DNA of 64,000 nucleotides from Chitinophaga nivalis (GTDB taxonomy: Bacteria > Bacteroidota > Bacteroidia > Chitinophagales > Chitinophagaceae), in assembly GCF_025989125.1 (NCBI RefSeq), contig NZ_JAPDNR010000001.1:2214301-2278300 (forward strand), given 5' to 3'. Under the pieces are notes generated by a model that was not told where the DNA came from, did not search any database, and saw only the letters and a list, made by a program, of their open reading frames with translations. Positions 33,716 through 41,949 of the stretch are shown piece by piece; positions within the stretch are counted from its first letter, which is position 1, and each line of letters opens with the position of its first letter. Made by a program: the position numbers and the translations under genes.

Positions 33716-34906
33716 ATGAAAAAAGTAGTACTCGGATTTAGCGGAGGCCTTGATACTTCCTATTGCGTGAAATACCTGACTGAAGAAAAAGGATATGAAG
33801 TGCATTCGGTGATTGTAAATACCGGTGGTTTTTCGGAAGAAGAACTGCAGGAAATTGAAAAGCGCGCTTATAATCTGGGTGTGAAGAGTCATAAAACTGT
33901 TAACGCCATCCAATCTTATTATGACGGTGTAATCAAATACCTCATCTTCGGTAATGTACTGAAGAATAATACCTATCCGCTGAGTGTAAGTGCAGAGCGT
34001 ATGAGCCAGGCACTGGCCATTGCAGAATACGTGAAGGAAACGGGCGCCGACGCAGTTGCACACGGCAGCACTGGCGCAGGTAACGACCAGGTACGTTTCG
34101 ATATGATATTTCATATTATGATACCCGGGGTGGAAATTATTACCCCGATCCGTGATATGAAACTGAGCCGGGAAGAAGAAATTTCCTACCTGCAGGAGAA
34201 AGGAGTACACGTGAACTTCGAAAAAGCCATGTACTCTATTAATAAAGGCATCTGGGGCACCTCCGTTGGAGGAAAAGAAACCCTTACTTCCAACGGTATG
34301 CTGCCTGAATCTGCCTGGCCTACCCAGCTGACCAAAGATGGCGAAGAATCCGTAAAGCTGACCTTCACCAAAGGCGAGCTGACCGGTGTCAATGACCAGA
34401 CTTTTAACCACCCTGCCGCAGCGATACAACACCTGCAAAGCATTGCCGGCGCCTATGCGATCGGCCGCGATATTCACGTAGGTGATACCATCATCGGTAT
34501 TAAAGGCCGTGTAGGCTTTGAAGCAGCTGCTCCGATGGTGATCATCAAAGCGCATCATGCCCTGGAAAAACATGTGTTAACCAAATGGCAGCTGAGCTGG
34601 AAAGACCAACTGGCGCAGTTCTATGGTAACTGGATGCACGAAGGCCAGATCATGGATCCTGTGATGCGCAATATGGAAGCCTTCCTGCAGGATACCCAGG
34701 AAAATGTTTCCGGCGACGTATTCGTTACCTTAATGCCTTACCGTTTCCAGGTAACCGGTATTGCTTCTCCGTATGATCTGATGAGCAGCAAATTCGGTAA
34801 ATACGGTGAGATGAACAGTGGCTGGAGTGGAGAAGATGTGAGAGGCTTCAGCAAAATCTTTGGTAACCAGACAATGATCTGGCATCAGATTAAAAACACT
34901 TTATAA
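33716..34906 (+). CDS. argG: Argininosuccinate synthase
   Basis: ArgG joins citrulline and aspartate using ATP. From the ATG at 33716 the protein begins MKKVVLGFSGGLDTSYCVKY with the N-type ATP-pyrophosphatase P-loop SGGLDTS; upstream TTG codons only add junk. HGSTGAGNDQVRFD is the citrulline/aspartate-binding segment. The length (396 residues) is standard. It is second in the operon, about 55 bases after the GNAT gene and 10 bases before argC. Confidence 0.96.
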   Translation: MKKVVLGFSGGLDTSYCVKYLTEEKGYEVHSVIVNTGGFSEEELQEIEKRAYNLGVKSHKTVNAIQSYYDGVIKYLIFGNVLKNNTYPLSVSAERMSQALAIAEYVKETGADAVAHGSTGAGNDQVRFDMIFHIMIPGVEIITPIRDMKLSREEEISYLQEKGVHVNFEKAMYSINKGIWGTSVGGKETLTSNGMLPESAWPTQLTKDGEESVKLTFTKGELTGVNDQTFNHPAAAIQHLQSIAGAYAIGRDIHVGDTIIGIKGRVGFEAAAPMVIIKAHHALEKHVLTKWQLSWKDQLAQFYGNWMHEGQIMDPVMRNMEAFLQDTQENVSGDVFVTLMPYRFQVTGIASPYDLMSSKFGKYGEMNSGWSGEDVRGFSKIFGNQTMIWHQIKNTL

Positions 34907-34916
34907 ATCAGCAGAC

Positions 34917-35900
34917 ATGGCGAATGATAAAAAAGTAAGGGCAGGAATCGTAGGAGGAGCAGGATATACAGGCGGGGAGATGATCAGGCTTTTAATACAT
35001 CACCCGGATGTAACGATTTCGTTTGTACATAGCCGTAGCAACGCCGGCAACCCTTTATATGCCGTACATGCCGACCTGTTGGGTGAAACCGATGCGACGT
35101 TTACCGCAGATCTGAGCGACGATATAGATGTACTGTTTTTATGCCTGGGACACGGAGAATCCGGCAAGTTCCTGGAAACAACGGCCATCGCACCACATAT
35201 TAAGGTAATAGACCTGAGCCAGGATTTTCGTTTAGGCGAATCCGTTAATGGCAGATCCTTTGTATATGGCTTACCGGAAATGCAGCGGGAGCAAATCGTT
35301 GCTGCACAGAACATTGCCAATCCCGGTTGCTTTGCCACCGCTATTCAACTGGGGCTGTTACCACTGGCACAGGCAGGTTTACTGACAGAAGTACATACCA
35401 CCGGAATCACCGGTTCTACCGGCGCCGGCCAAAGCCTGCAGGCGACTTCCCATTTTACCTGGAGAGCCAGCAATATATCTACCTATAAAGTGCTGACCCA
35501 TCAGCACCTGAAAGAAATACGACGAAACCTGCAGCTGTTGCAGCCCGGTTTCTCCGCAGATATCAACTTCGTACCGGTAAGAGGCGACTTCCCGAGAGGC
35601 ATCTGGGTAACCTCTTATCTGCAAAGCGATCTGTCGCTGGAAGCGGCGGTACAGCTGTATAAAACCTATTACGCCGGTCATCCGTTTACGCACGTCAGCG
35701 ACAAACAAATAGACCTGAAGCAGGTGGTGAATACCAACAAGTGCCTGGTGCAGCTGGAAAAAGTGAAGGATAAACTGATTATTCACACCATCGAGGATAA
35801 CCTGCTGAAAGGCGCTTCCGGTCAGGCAGTACAGAATATGAACCTGTTGTTCGGACTGGAAGAAACGGCGGGACTGAAATTGAAGTCCATCGTGTTTTAA
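34917..35900 (+). CDS. argC: N-acyl-gamma-glutamyl-phosphate reductase
   Basis: ArgC reduces N-acylglutamyl phosphate to the semialdehyde with NADPH. The 327-residue protein has the dinucleotide loop GIVGGAGYTGGEMIRLL, the catalytic cysteine in NPGCFATAIQ (about residue 140), and the catalytic histidine in HTIEDNLLKGASGQAVQNMN. The length is at the short end of the family. Whether the acyl group is acetyl or succinyl cannot be read from ArgC, but the carbamoyltransferase in this operon points to succinyl. Confidence 0.96.
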   Translation: MANDKKVRAGIVGGAGYTGGEMIRLLIHHPDVTISFVHSRSNAGNPLYAVHADLLGETDATFTADLSDDIDVLFLCLGHGESGKFLETTAIAPHIKVIDLSQDFRLGESVNGRSFVYGLPEMQREQIVAAQNIANPGCFATAIQLGLLPLAQAGLLTEVHTTGITGSTGAGQSLQATSHFTWRASNISTYKVLTHQHLKEIRRNLQLLQPGFSADINFVPVRGDFPRGIWVTSYLQSDLSLEAAVQLYKTYYAGHPFTHVSDKQIDLKQVVNTNKCLVQLEKVKDKLIIHTIEDNLLKGASGQAVQNMNLLFGLEETAGLKLKSIVF

Positions 35901-35931
35901 GTGTTTTTATCATTTCAATTCAAATGTCAAC

Positions 35932-37056
35932 ATGAAACTTTTCGACGTTTATCCCGTTAATGATATTGTCATCGCAAAAGCCCTGGGTTCCCATGTATGG
36001 GATGATAAAGGCACGCAATACCTGGATCTGTACGGCGGTCACGCTGTGATCTCTATCGGTCACACCCATCCGCACTATGTACAGCGCCTGACGGATCAAT
36101 TGAATAAAGTAGGTTTTTATTCCAACTCTGTAAAGATGCCTTTGCAGGAAGAACTGGCCGCCTTATTGGGCAAAGTGTCCGGCAAGGAAGATTACCAGTT
36201 GTTTTTGTGTAACTCTGGTGCAGAAGCCAACGAGAATGCGTTGAAACTGGCTTCTTTTTATAACGGCAGAAAAACCGTTATCGCGTTCAAAAAATCTTTT
36301 CACGGCAGAACATCGCTGGCAGTAGCGGCTACGGATAATCCGAAAATTGTAGCGCCGGTGAATGAAACCGGTAATGTGGTTTTCCTTCCATGGGAAGACG
36401 AAGCGGCGCTGGAGCAGGCTTTCCAGCAATATGAAGTATCTTCTGTCATCATTGAAGGTATTCAGGGTGTAGGTGGTATCAATGTAGCCAGCGAATCCTT
36501 CCTGCGTAAGATCCGGACGCTGTGCGATACGCACGGTGCAGTATATATTGCGGATGCCGTGCAGTGCGGATATGGTCGTAGTGGTAAATTTTACTCACAC
36601 GATTTTGCCGGCGTGAATGCCGATATTTATACCATGGCCAAAGGTATGGGCAATGGCTTTCCGATAGGCGCCATCAGTATTGCGCCTAAATTCCTGCCGG
36701 TATATGGTATGCTGGGCACCACCTTTGGCGGTAATCACCTCGCGTGTGCAGCAGGTCTGGCTGTACTGGAAACCATCGTATCCGAACAGCTCATCGCCAA
36801 TGCGGCAGCTGTAGGAGAATACCTGATCACATCCCTGCGTGCGTTTGCACCGGTGAAAGAAGTGAGAGGAAGAGGTTTAATGATTGGCATAGAGCTGCCG
36901 GAAGAACTGGCACATGTGAGAAAAGCGCTGCTGTCCAAACATAAGATCTTCACCGGGGAAGCAAAACCCAATGTGATCCGCCTGTTGCCTTCACTGGCAC
37001 TTACCCGGGCACATGCTGATCAGTTTCTTGAAGCATTTGGTACTGAATTGAAATAA
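35932..37056 (+). CDS. argD: Acylornithine aminotransferase (class III PLP enzyme)
   Basis: ArgD converts acylglutamate semialdehyde to acylornithine with glutamate as amino donor. The 374-residue protein shows the substrate loop YLDLYGGHAVISIGHTHP, the GAEANENALKLA helix, the PLP-binding Asp in YIADAVQCGYGRSG, and the Schiff-base lysine in TMAKGMGNGFPIGA. It is somewhat shorter than the E. coli enzyme. It sits between argC and argF' with short gaps, inside one transcription unit. Confidence 0.94.
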   Translation: MKLFDVYPVNDIVIAKALGSHVWDDKGTQYLDLYGGHAVISIGHTHPHYVQRLTDQLNKVGFYSNSVKMPLQEELAALLGKVSGKEDYQLFLCNSGAEANENALKLASFYNGRKTVIAFKKSFHGRTSLAVAATDNPKIVAPVNETGNVVFLPWEDEAALEQAFQQYEVSSVIIEGIQGVGGINVASESFLRKIRTLCDTHGAVYIADAVQCGYGRSGKFYSHDFAGVNADIYTMAKGMGNGFPIGAISIAPKFLPVYGMLGTTFGGNHLACAAGLAVLETIVSEQLIANAAAVGEYLITSLRAFAPVKEVRGRGLMIGIELPEELAHVRKALLSKHKIFTGEAKPNVIRLLPSLALTRAHADQFLEAFGTELK

Positions 37057-37107
37057 AGGATGCAGCACGGATACTTCTTCCGCGATGCACAAAACAAAAT
37101 CCAATTA

Positions 37108-38061
37108 ATGAAGCAATTTATTTCGGCATCTGATGTTCCCAGTGTCCCGCGGCTGGTGGACATTGCTATGAGTTACAAACAGGATCCTTTCCGGGATAAG
37201 GAGCTGGGGAAAAACAAAACATTGGGAATGATATTCCTGAATCCCAGTTTGCGTACCCGCTTAAGTACGCAGGTAGCCGCTAAAAACCTGGGCATGGAAG
37301 CCGTGGTATTTAACATCGATAAAGAAGGCTGGCAGCTGGAAATGAATGATGGCGTGGTGATGAATGGTACTTCCAGCGAACACGTGAAAGAAGCTGCTGC
37401 GGTAATGGGACAATACTTTGATATTCTTTCCATCCGTACTTTTCCGGGATTAAAAAACAAGGAAGAAGATTATACGGAGAAGTATATCAATCAGTTTATA
37501 AAATATGCCGGCGTACCGGTGGTTAGCCTGGAAAGTGCTACCCTGCATCCTTTGCAGAGTTTAACAGATGTGATTACCATCAAAGAGAACTGGCAACACG
37601 CCCGTAAACCCAAGGTGGTGATGACCTGGGCGCCACATGTGAAAGCATTGCCACAGGCCGTTCCCAACTCTTTTGCCCAGTGGATCAATGCATGGGGAGA
37701 AGCGGATTTTGTGATCACGCATCCGGAAGGATATGAGCTGGATGAGAAATTTTCCGGCAATGCCACCATTGAATACAACCAGGACAAAGCGCTGGCAGAA
37801 GCGGATTTTGTATATGTAAAAAACTGGTCATCCTACCGCGATTACGGGAACATTACCTGTACCGATCCGGCGTGGATGATTACCAATGATAAACTGAAAA
37901 ACACGCATACCGCCAAAGTAATGCACTGCCTGCCGGTAAGAAGAAATGTGGTGATTGCTGATGAAGTACTGGATGGCCCGCAATCTATTGTGATTCCGGA
38001 AGCGGGTAACCGCGTATGGGCTGCACAGGCCGTATTGAGTGAAATCCTGAAATCAAAATAA
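37108..38061 (+). CDS. argF': N-succinylornithine carbamoyltransferase (ArgF')
   Basis: The enzyme carbamoylates N-acylornithine, the step that replaces ornithine carbamoyltransferase in Bacteroidota. The ATG at 37108 gives 317 residues; an upstream ATG at 37060 adds 16 unconserved ones. The carbamoyl-phosphate motif is NPSLRTRLSTQ, and HPLQSLTDV and HCLPVRRN complete the active site. In the loop MNGTSSEH, residue 90 is Ser. At the matching place the acetyl-specific Xanthomonas enzyme has Glu92 and the succinyl-specific Bacteroides enzyme has Pro90, and replacing that Glu by Ser or Pro is reported to switch preference to succinyl. Succinyl specificity is therefore likely. Its stop overlaps the argB start (TAATG). 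Confidence 0.92.
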   Translation: MKQFISASDVPSVPRLVDIAMSYKQDPFRDKELGKNKTLGMIFLNPSLRTRLSTQVAAKNLGMEAVVFNIDKEGWQLEMNDGVVMNGTSSEHVKEAAAVMGQYFDILSIRTFPGLKNKEEDYTEKYINQFIKYAGVPVVSLESATLHPLQSLTDVITIKENWQHARKPKVVMTWAPHVKALPQAVPNSFAQWINAWGEADFVITHPEGYELDEKFSGNATIEYNQDKALAEADFVYVKNWSSYRDYGNITCTDPAWMITNDKLKNTHTAKVMHCLPVRRNVVIADEVLDGPQSIVIPEAGNRVWAAQAVLSEILKSK

Positions 38062-38849
38062 TGATCGACCTGTTTATTATAAAAGTAGGTGGAAACGTCA
38101 TCGACAACCCGGTACTGCTGCAGGACTTCCTGCAGCAGTTTGCCGCTATTCCCGGAAAAAAAATCCTGATTCACGGCGGCGGCAAAATAGCCACCCGTAT
38201 CGGAGATCAGCTGGGGATCGTTTCCAATTATGTGGATGGCAGACGTATTACCGATGCTGCCACGATTGATCTCGTGACCATGGTATACGGCGGATTGGTC
38301 AACAAACAGCTGGTCGCACAGCTGCAGGCTGCTGGCTGTAATGCCATCGGACTGACCGGCGCAGATGCCAATATCATTCCGGCGGTGAAAAGACCGGTAA
38401 AGGAAATCGATTATGGTTTCGTAGGGGATGTGCGTGCTGCCGAACTGCATACTGCACCGCTGAAAGCCTTGCTGGAAGCAGGTACTACACCCGTATTTGC
38501 ACCGCTTACCCACGATGGTAAAGGGCAACTGCTGAATACCAATGCGGATACCATCGCTTCTTCCCTGGCCATTGCACTGTCTGACAGCTACCAGGTACGA
38601 CTGATCTATTGCTTCGAGAAAAAAGGCGTATTGCGTGATCCGGCAGATGATGAAGCCGTGATCAACCTGATCAATCCTGCTATCTATCAGCAACTGCTGG
38701 CGGAAAAAGTATTGACAGACGGGATACTGCCTAAGCTGGATAATGCTTTCAGTGCCATCAACAATGGGGTGAAAGAAGTGCTGATAGGCCATGCGAAAGA
38801 TGTGCTGAACAATACAACCACCCAGGTGGCTGGTACTTTAATATGCTAA
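38061..38849 (+). CDS. argB: N-acylglutamate kinase
   Basis: ArgB phosphorylates the gamma-carboxylate of N-acylglutamate. The 262-residue amino-acid kinase has the N-terminal KVGGNVIDNP lysine and glycine loop, IHGGGKIATRIG, and the segments GLTGADANII and LLNTNADTIASSLA. There is no long N-terminal helix of the kind found in arginine-inhibited hexameric ArgB enzymes, so feedback inhibition at this step is not expected. Its start is coupled to argF' by a one-base overlap, and argE starts three bases after its stop. Confidence 0.95.
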   Translation: MIDLFIIKVGGNVIDNPVLLQDFLQQFAAIPGKKILIHGGGKIATRIGDQLGIVSNYVDGRRITDAATIDLVTMVYGGLVNKQLVAQLQAAGCNAIGLTGADANIIPAVKRPVKEIDYGFVGDVRAAELHTAPLKALLEAGTTPVFAPLTHDGKGQLLNTNADTIASSLAIALSDSYQVRLIYCFEKKGVLRDPADDEAVINLINPAIYQQLLAEKVLTDGILPKLDNAFSAINNGVKEVLIGHAKDVLNNTTTQVAGTLIC

Positions 38850-38852
38850 CCA

Positions 38853-39917
38853 ATGTGGAATGAAAAATTATATGGTGTGGCTGTCGCTTTGCTGAAGCAG
38901 ATGATTGCTACCCCATCATTAAGCCGCGAAGAAGAAGGCACTGCACAGCTGATCAGTGAATTTCTGACGGCAATGGATATTCCGCACGAGCGGCACCTGC
39001 ACAATATCTGGGCTTTCAATAAACACTACGACCCTGCCAAACCCAACATCCTGCTTAATTCCCATCATGATACGGTAAAGCCCAATCCGCAGTATACCCG
39101 CGATCCTTTCCGCCCGGATGTGGAAGATGGTAAACTGTTTGGCCTGGGCAGCAATGATGCCGGTGGCTGTCTGGTGAGCCTGATTGCTACTTTCCTGCAT
39201 TTCTATCAGCGTGAAGATCTGGCGTACAATATTATTTTAAGCGCTACTGCCGAAGAAGAAATCAGCGGCGCCAATGGTGTGGAAAGCATTTTGGCTAAAC
39301 TGCCGGTCATTGATTTTGCCATTGTGGGAGAGCCCACGCAAACCCAGCTGGCAATTGCAGAGAAAGGGTTGATGGTGCTGGATTGTGTGAGCATCGGAAA
39401 GGCAGGACATGCCGCGCGGGAAGAAGGCGAAAATGCCTTGTATAAAGCATTGCCGGACCTGAACTGGTTTAAGGATTATCGCTTCCCGAAAGTGTCGGAA
39501 ACCCTGGGCCCGGTGAAGATGAGTGTTACTGCCATACAAACTTCCAACAAAGCGCATAACGTAGTGCCGGCAGACTGTTCTTTTACAGTAGATGTACGTG
39601 CTACGGACCAATATACCCTGGAGGAACTGCTGGAGATTATCCGTGCGCACGTGTCCTGTGAGGTAAAGCCTCGTTCCATGCGTATGCGGCCTTCCTTTAT
39701 TCCGCTGGATCATCCGTTTGTACAGGCGGGTATTGCTGCCGGTAAAACCTGGTACGGCTCACCGACTACTTCTGATCAGGCGCTGATTCCGGCTACCTCC
39801 GTGAAAATGGGACCAGGCGATAGTGCCCGTTCGCATACGGCAGATGAATATATTTATCTGGAAGAAATCAAAGCCGGTATCGATAGTTATATTAACTTAC
39901 TTGAAAGGATCATGTGA
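38853..39917 (+). CDS. argE: Acylcitrulline/acylornithine deacylase (M20 peptidase family)
   Basis: This M20 metallohydrolase of 354 residues has the metal-binding NSHHDTVKP (His-x-Asp), the bridging Asp in LGSNDAGGCLV, the catalytic Glu pair in ATAEEEISGANG, and IVGEPTQ. Because the carbamoyltransferase works on the acylated substrate, this enzyme should remove the acyl group from N-acylcitrulline to give citrulline for ArgG, rather than act on acylornithine. Succinyl preference would match ArgF'. It is tightly spaced with its neighbours on both sides. Confidence 0.9.
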   Translation: MWNEKLYGVAVALLKQMIATPSLSREEEGTAQLISEFLTAMDIPHERHLHNIWAFNKHYDPAKPNILLNSHHDTVKPNPQYTRDPFRPDVEDGKLFGLGSNDAGGCLVSLIATFLHFYQREDLAYNIILSATAEEEISGANGVESILAKLPVIDFAIVGEPTQTQLAIAEKGLMVLDCVSIGKAGHAAREEGENALYKALPDLNWFKDYRFPKVSETLGPVKMSVTAIQTSNKAHNVVPADCSFTVDVRATDQYTLEELLEIIRAHVSCEVKPRSMRMRPSFIPLDHPFVQAGIAAGKTWYGSPTTSDQALIPATSVKMGPGDSARSHTADEYIYLEEIKAGIDSYINLLERIM

Positions 39918-39918
39918 G

Positions 39919-40500
39919 ATGAATTTTTTTCCTGTTATAGAAAATAAACGGGTGCTGCTGGAACCTTTGCAGCCGGCACACCTGGAGGCATTGTTGCCCA
40001 TCGCATTGCAACCGGCGCTTTGGACAGTCGGTGCGCTGCATATCGACAGCCGGGCCGGCCTGGAGCAATATATCGCCAATGCACTGGCAGAAAGAACGGC
40101 ACAGACGTCTATTCCTTTTGTGGTAACAGATAAAAAGGAACAACGCATTGCAGGGTGTACCCGTTACAGCGGTATCGCTTTGGCGCATAAACGCAGCGAA
40201 ATCGGCTATACTTGGATAGATACTGCTTTACAGGGTTCCGGATTAAATAAGGCGATGAAGTTTGCCATGCTGCAATATGCTTTTGAAGTGATGGATCTCA
40301 ACCGTATTGAATTCAAAACAGATGAGCTGAATACCCAGTCGCGCAATGCGATTCTGAGCATCGGCTGTACGCAGGAAGGTATTTTGCGTCATCATATGAT
40401 TACCAGCAAGGGAAGGGTACGTAATACGGTTTATTTCAGTATGCTGAAAGAAGAGTGGCCCGAGGTGAAACAACGGGTGTTTGGCAAATACGATTTTTAG
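39919..40500 (+). CDS. RimJ/RimL-like GNAT acetyltransferase inside the arginine operon
   Basis: The 193-residue protein starts at 39919, one base after the argE stop, and is thus coupled to argE. It shows the Acetyltransf_3 pattern: LLEPLQPAHLEAL at the start, GYTWIDTALQGSGLNKAMK (the CoA loop with the QGSGLN variant), NRIEFKTDELNTQSRNAI, and EGILRHHMI at the end. This is the RimL-type ribosomal-protein or small-amine acetyltransferase group. Its substrate is unknown. A position between argE and argH is consistent either with a passenger or with a second acyl-transfer activity of the pathway. Confidence 0.85.
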   Translation: MNFFPVIENKRVLLEPLQPAHLEALLPIALQPALWTVGALHIDSRAGLEQYIANALAERTAQTSIPFVVTDKKEQRIAGCTRYSGIALAHKRSEIGYTWIDTALQGSGLNKAMKFAMLQYAFEVMDLNRIEFKTDELNTQSRNAILSIGCTQEGILRHHMITSKGRVRNTVYFSMLKEEWPEVKQRVFGKYDF

Positions 40501-40520
40501 TTTTTCGAAATAAGATATTT

Positions 40521-41855
40521 ATGAAACTGTGGCAAAAAGATAAAGCATCCCTGGCGGCGGTAGAGCAGTTTACCGTTGGTAAAGACCGGGAAATGGATAC
40601 TTTCCTGGCGCCTTTCGATGTGCTGGGATCTATGGCGCATATCACCATGCTGGAAAGCATTGGTTTGCTCGGTGCCGAAGAGTTGACTATCCTGAAACAG
40701 GAGCTACGTAATATCTACCAGGATATAGAAGCCGGCAACTTTAAGCTGGAGGCAGATGTGGAGGATATTCATTCCCAGGTGGAATTATTGCTTACCCGCC
40801 GTTTGGGGGAAGTGGGCAAAAAAATCCATAGCGGCCGTTCCCGTAATGATCAGGTGCTGGTAGATCTGAAGTTGTTCCTGCGACACGAACTACAGGTGAT
40901 GGTGGAAGAAGTGCTGGCTTTATTCCGCTTGCTGCAGCAACAAAGCGAAGCCTATAAAAATCACCTCATCCCTGGCTATACACACCTGCAGATTGCCATG
41001 CCTTCCTCCTTCGGACTTTGGTTTGGGGCTTATGCAGAAAGCCTGGTAGATGATCTTACCTTATTACAGGGCGCCTACAAGGTGGTGAATAAAAATCCGC
41101 TGGGTTCTGCTGCCGGCTATGGTTCTTCGTTCCCCCTTGACCGTGAGCTGACCACAGCGTTGCTGGGTTTCGATTCCCTGAACTACAACGTGGTGTATGC
41201 ACAGATGGGCAGAGGTAAAACAGAAAAAGTGGTAGCCTTTGCCTTATCCGGTATTGCAGCTACCATTGCCAAAATGGCGATGGACGCCTGTTTGTTCATG
41301 AACCAGAATTTTGGTTTCATCAGTTTCCCGGATGAACTGACAACTGGTTCCAGCATCATGCCGCATAAGAAAAATCCGGATGTATGGGAGTTGATCCGTT
41401 CGCATGGTAACAAGCTGCAGGCGTTGCCGAATGAAATTGCCATGATGATCACCAACCTGCCATCGGGCTATCACCGCGATCTGCAACTGCTGAAAGAAAA
41501 CCTGTTCCCGGCGTTTCAGACATTGAAAGACTGTATCCGCATGAGTCGTCTGATGCTGGAAAATATCCGTATCCGTGAGCATATCCTGGACGATGATAAA
41601 TACCAGTACCTGTTTAGTGTGGAAGTCGTGAATAACCTGGTGTTACAGGGTACGCCTTTCCGCGAAGCCTATAAACAGGTAGGATTGGATATAGAACAAG
41701 GGGTATTTTCTCCGGCGAAAGAAGTGAATCATACCCATGCCGGCAGTATCGGTAACCTGTGTACCGCACAGATTGCGGCGCAGATGGATGCGGTTGTAGC
41801 AGGTTTTCCTTTTGACAAAGTAGACCAGGCACTGGAAAAGTTATTGCAACCATAA
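40521..41855 (+). CDS. argH: Argininosuccinate lyase
   Basis: ArgH splits argininosuccinate into arginine and fumarate. From the ATG at 40521 it is 444 residues and begins MKLWQKDKASLAAVEQF. It contains IHSGRSRNDQVLVDLKLF, IPGYTHLQIAMP, and the superfamily signature GSSIMPHKKNPDVWE with the catalytic serine. Most homologues begin with a slightly longer N-terminus containing a GGRF segment, so the N-terminus is a little short. It is the last gene of the operon and is followed by a strong terminator. Confidence 0.95.
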   Translation: MKLWQKDKASLAAVEQFTVGKDREMDTFLAPFDVLGSMAHITMLESIGLLGAEELTILKQELRNIYQDIEAGNFKLEADVEDIHSQVELLLTRRLGEVGKKIHSGRSRNDQVLVDLKLFLRHELQVMVEEVLALFRLLQQQSEAYKNHLIPGYTHLQIAMPSSFGLWFGAYAESLVDDLTLLQGAYKVVNKNPLGSAAGYGSSFPLDRELTTALLGFDSLNYNVVYAQMGRGKTEKVVAFALSGIAATIAKMAMDACLFMNQNFGFISFPDELTTGSSIMPHKKNPDVWELIRSHGNKLQALPNEIAMMITNLPSGYHRDLQLLKENLFPAFQTLKDCIRMSRLMLENIRIREHILDDDKYQYLFSVEVVNNLVLQGTPFREAYKQVGLDIEQGVFSPAKEVNHTHAGSIGNLCTAQIAAQMDAVVAGFPFDKVDQALEKLLQP

Positions 41856-41878
41856 ACAGTTTATACCTGCTATATATT

Positions 41879-41912
41879 ACAGGCCTCCGGTTACCGGAGG
41901 CCTGTTTGTTTT
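41879..41912 (+). terminator. Terminator of the arginine operon
   Basis: ACAGGCCTCCGGT and ACCGGAGGCCTGT form a 13-bp stem with almost no loop, followed by a T-rich tail, 24 bases after the argH stop codon. Confidence 0.9.
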
Positions 41913-41949
41913 CTGGATTTATTGTAAATTCCATCGGAGATTTTTTTAT

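Noticed and set aside
37842..38792. Minus-strand open frame of 316 residues
   Set aside because: Antisense to argF' and argB, which are both complete and motif-rich on the plus strand.
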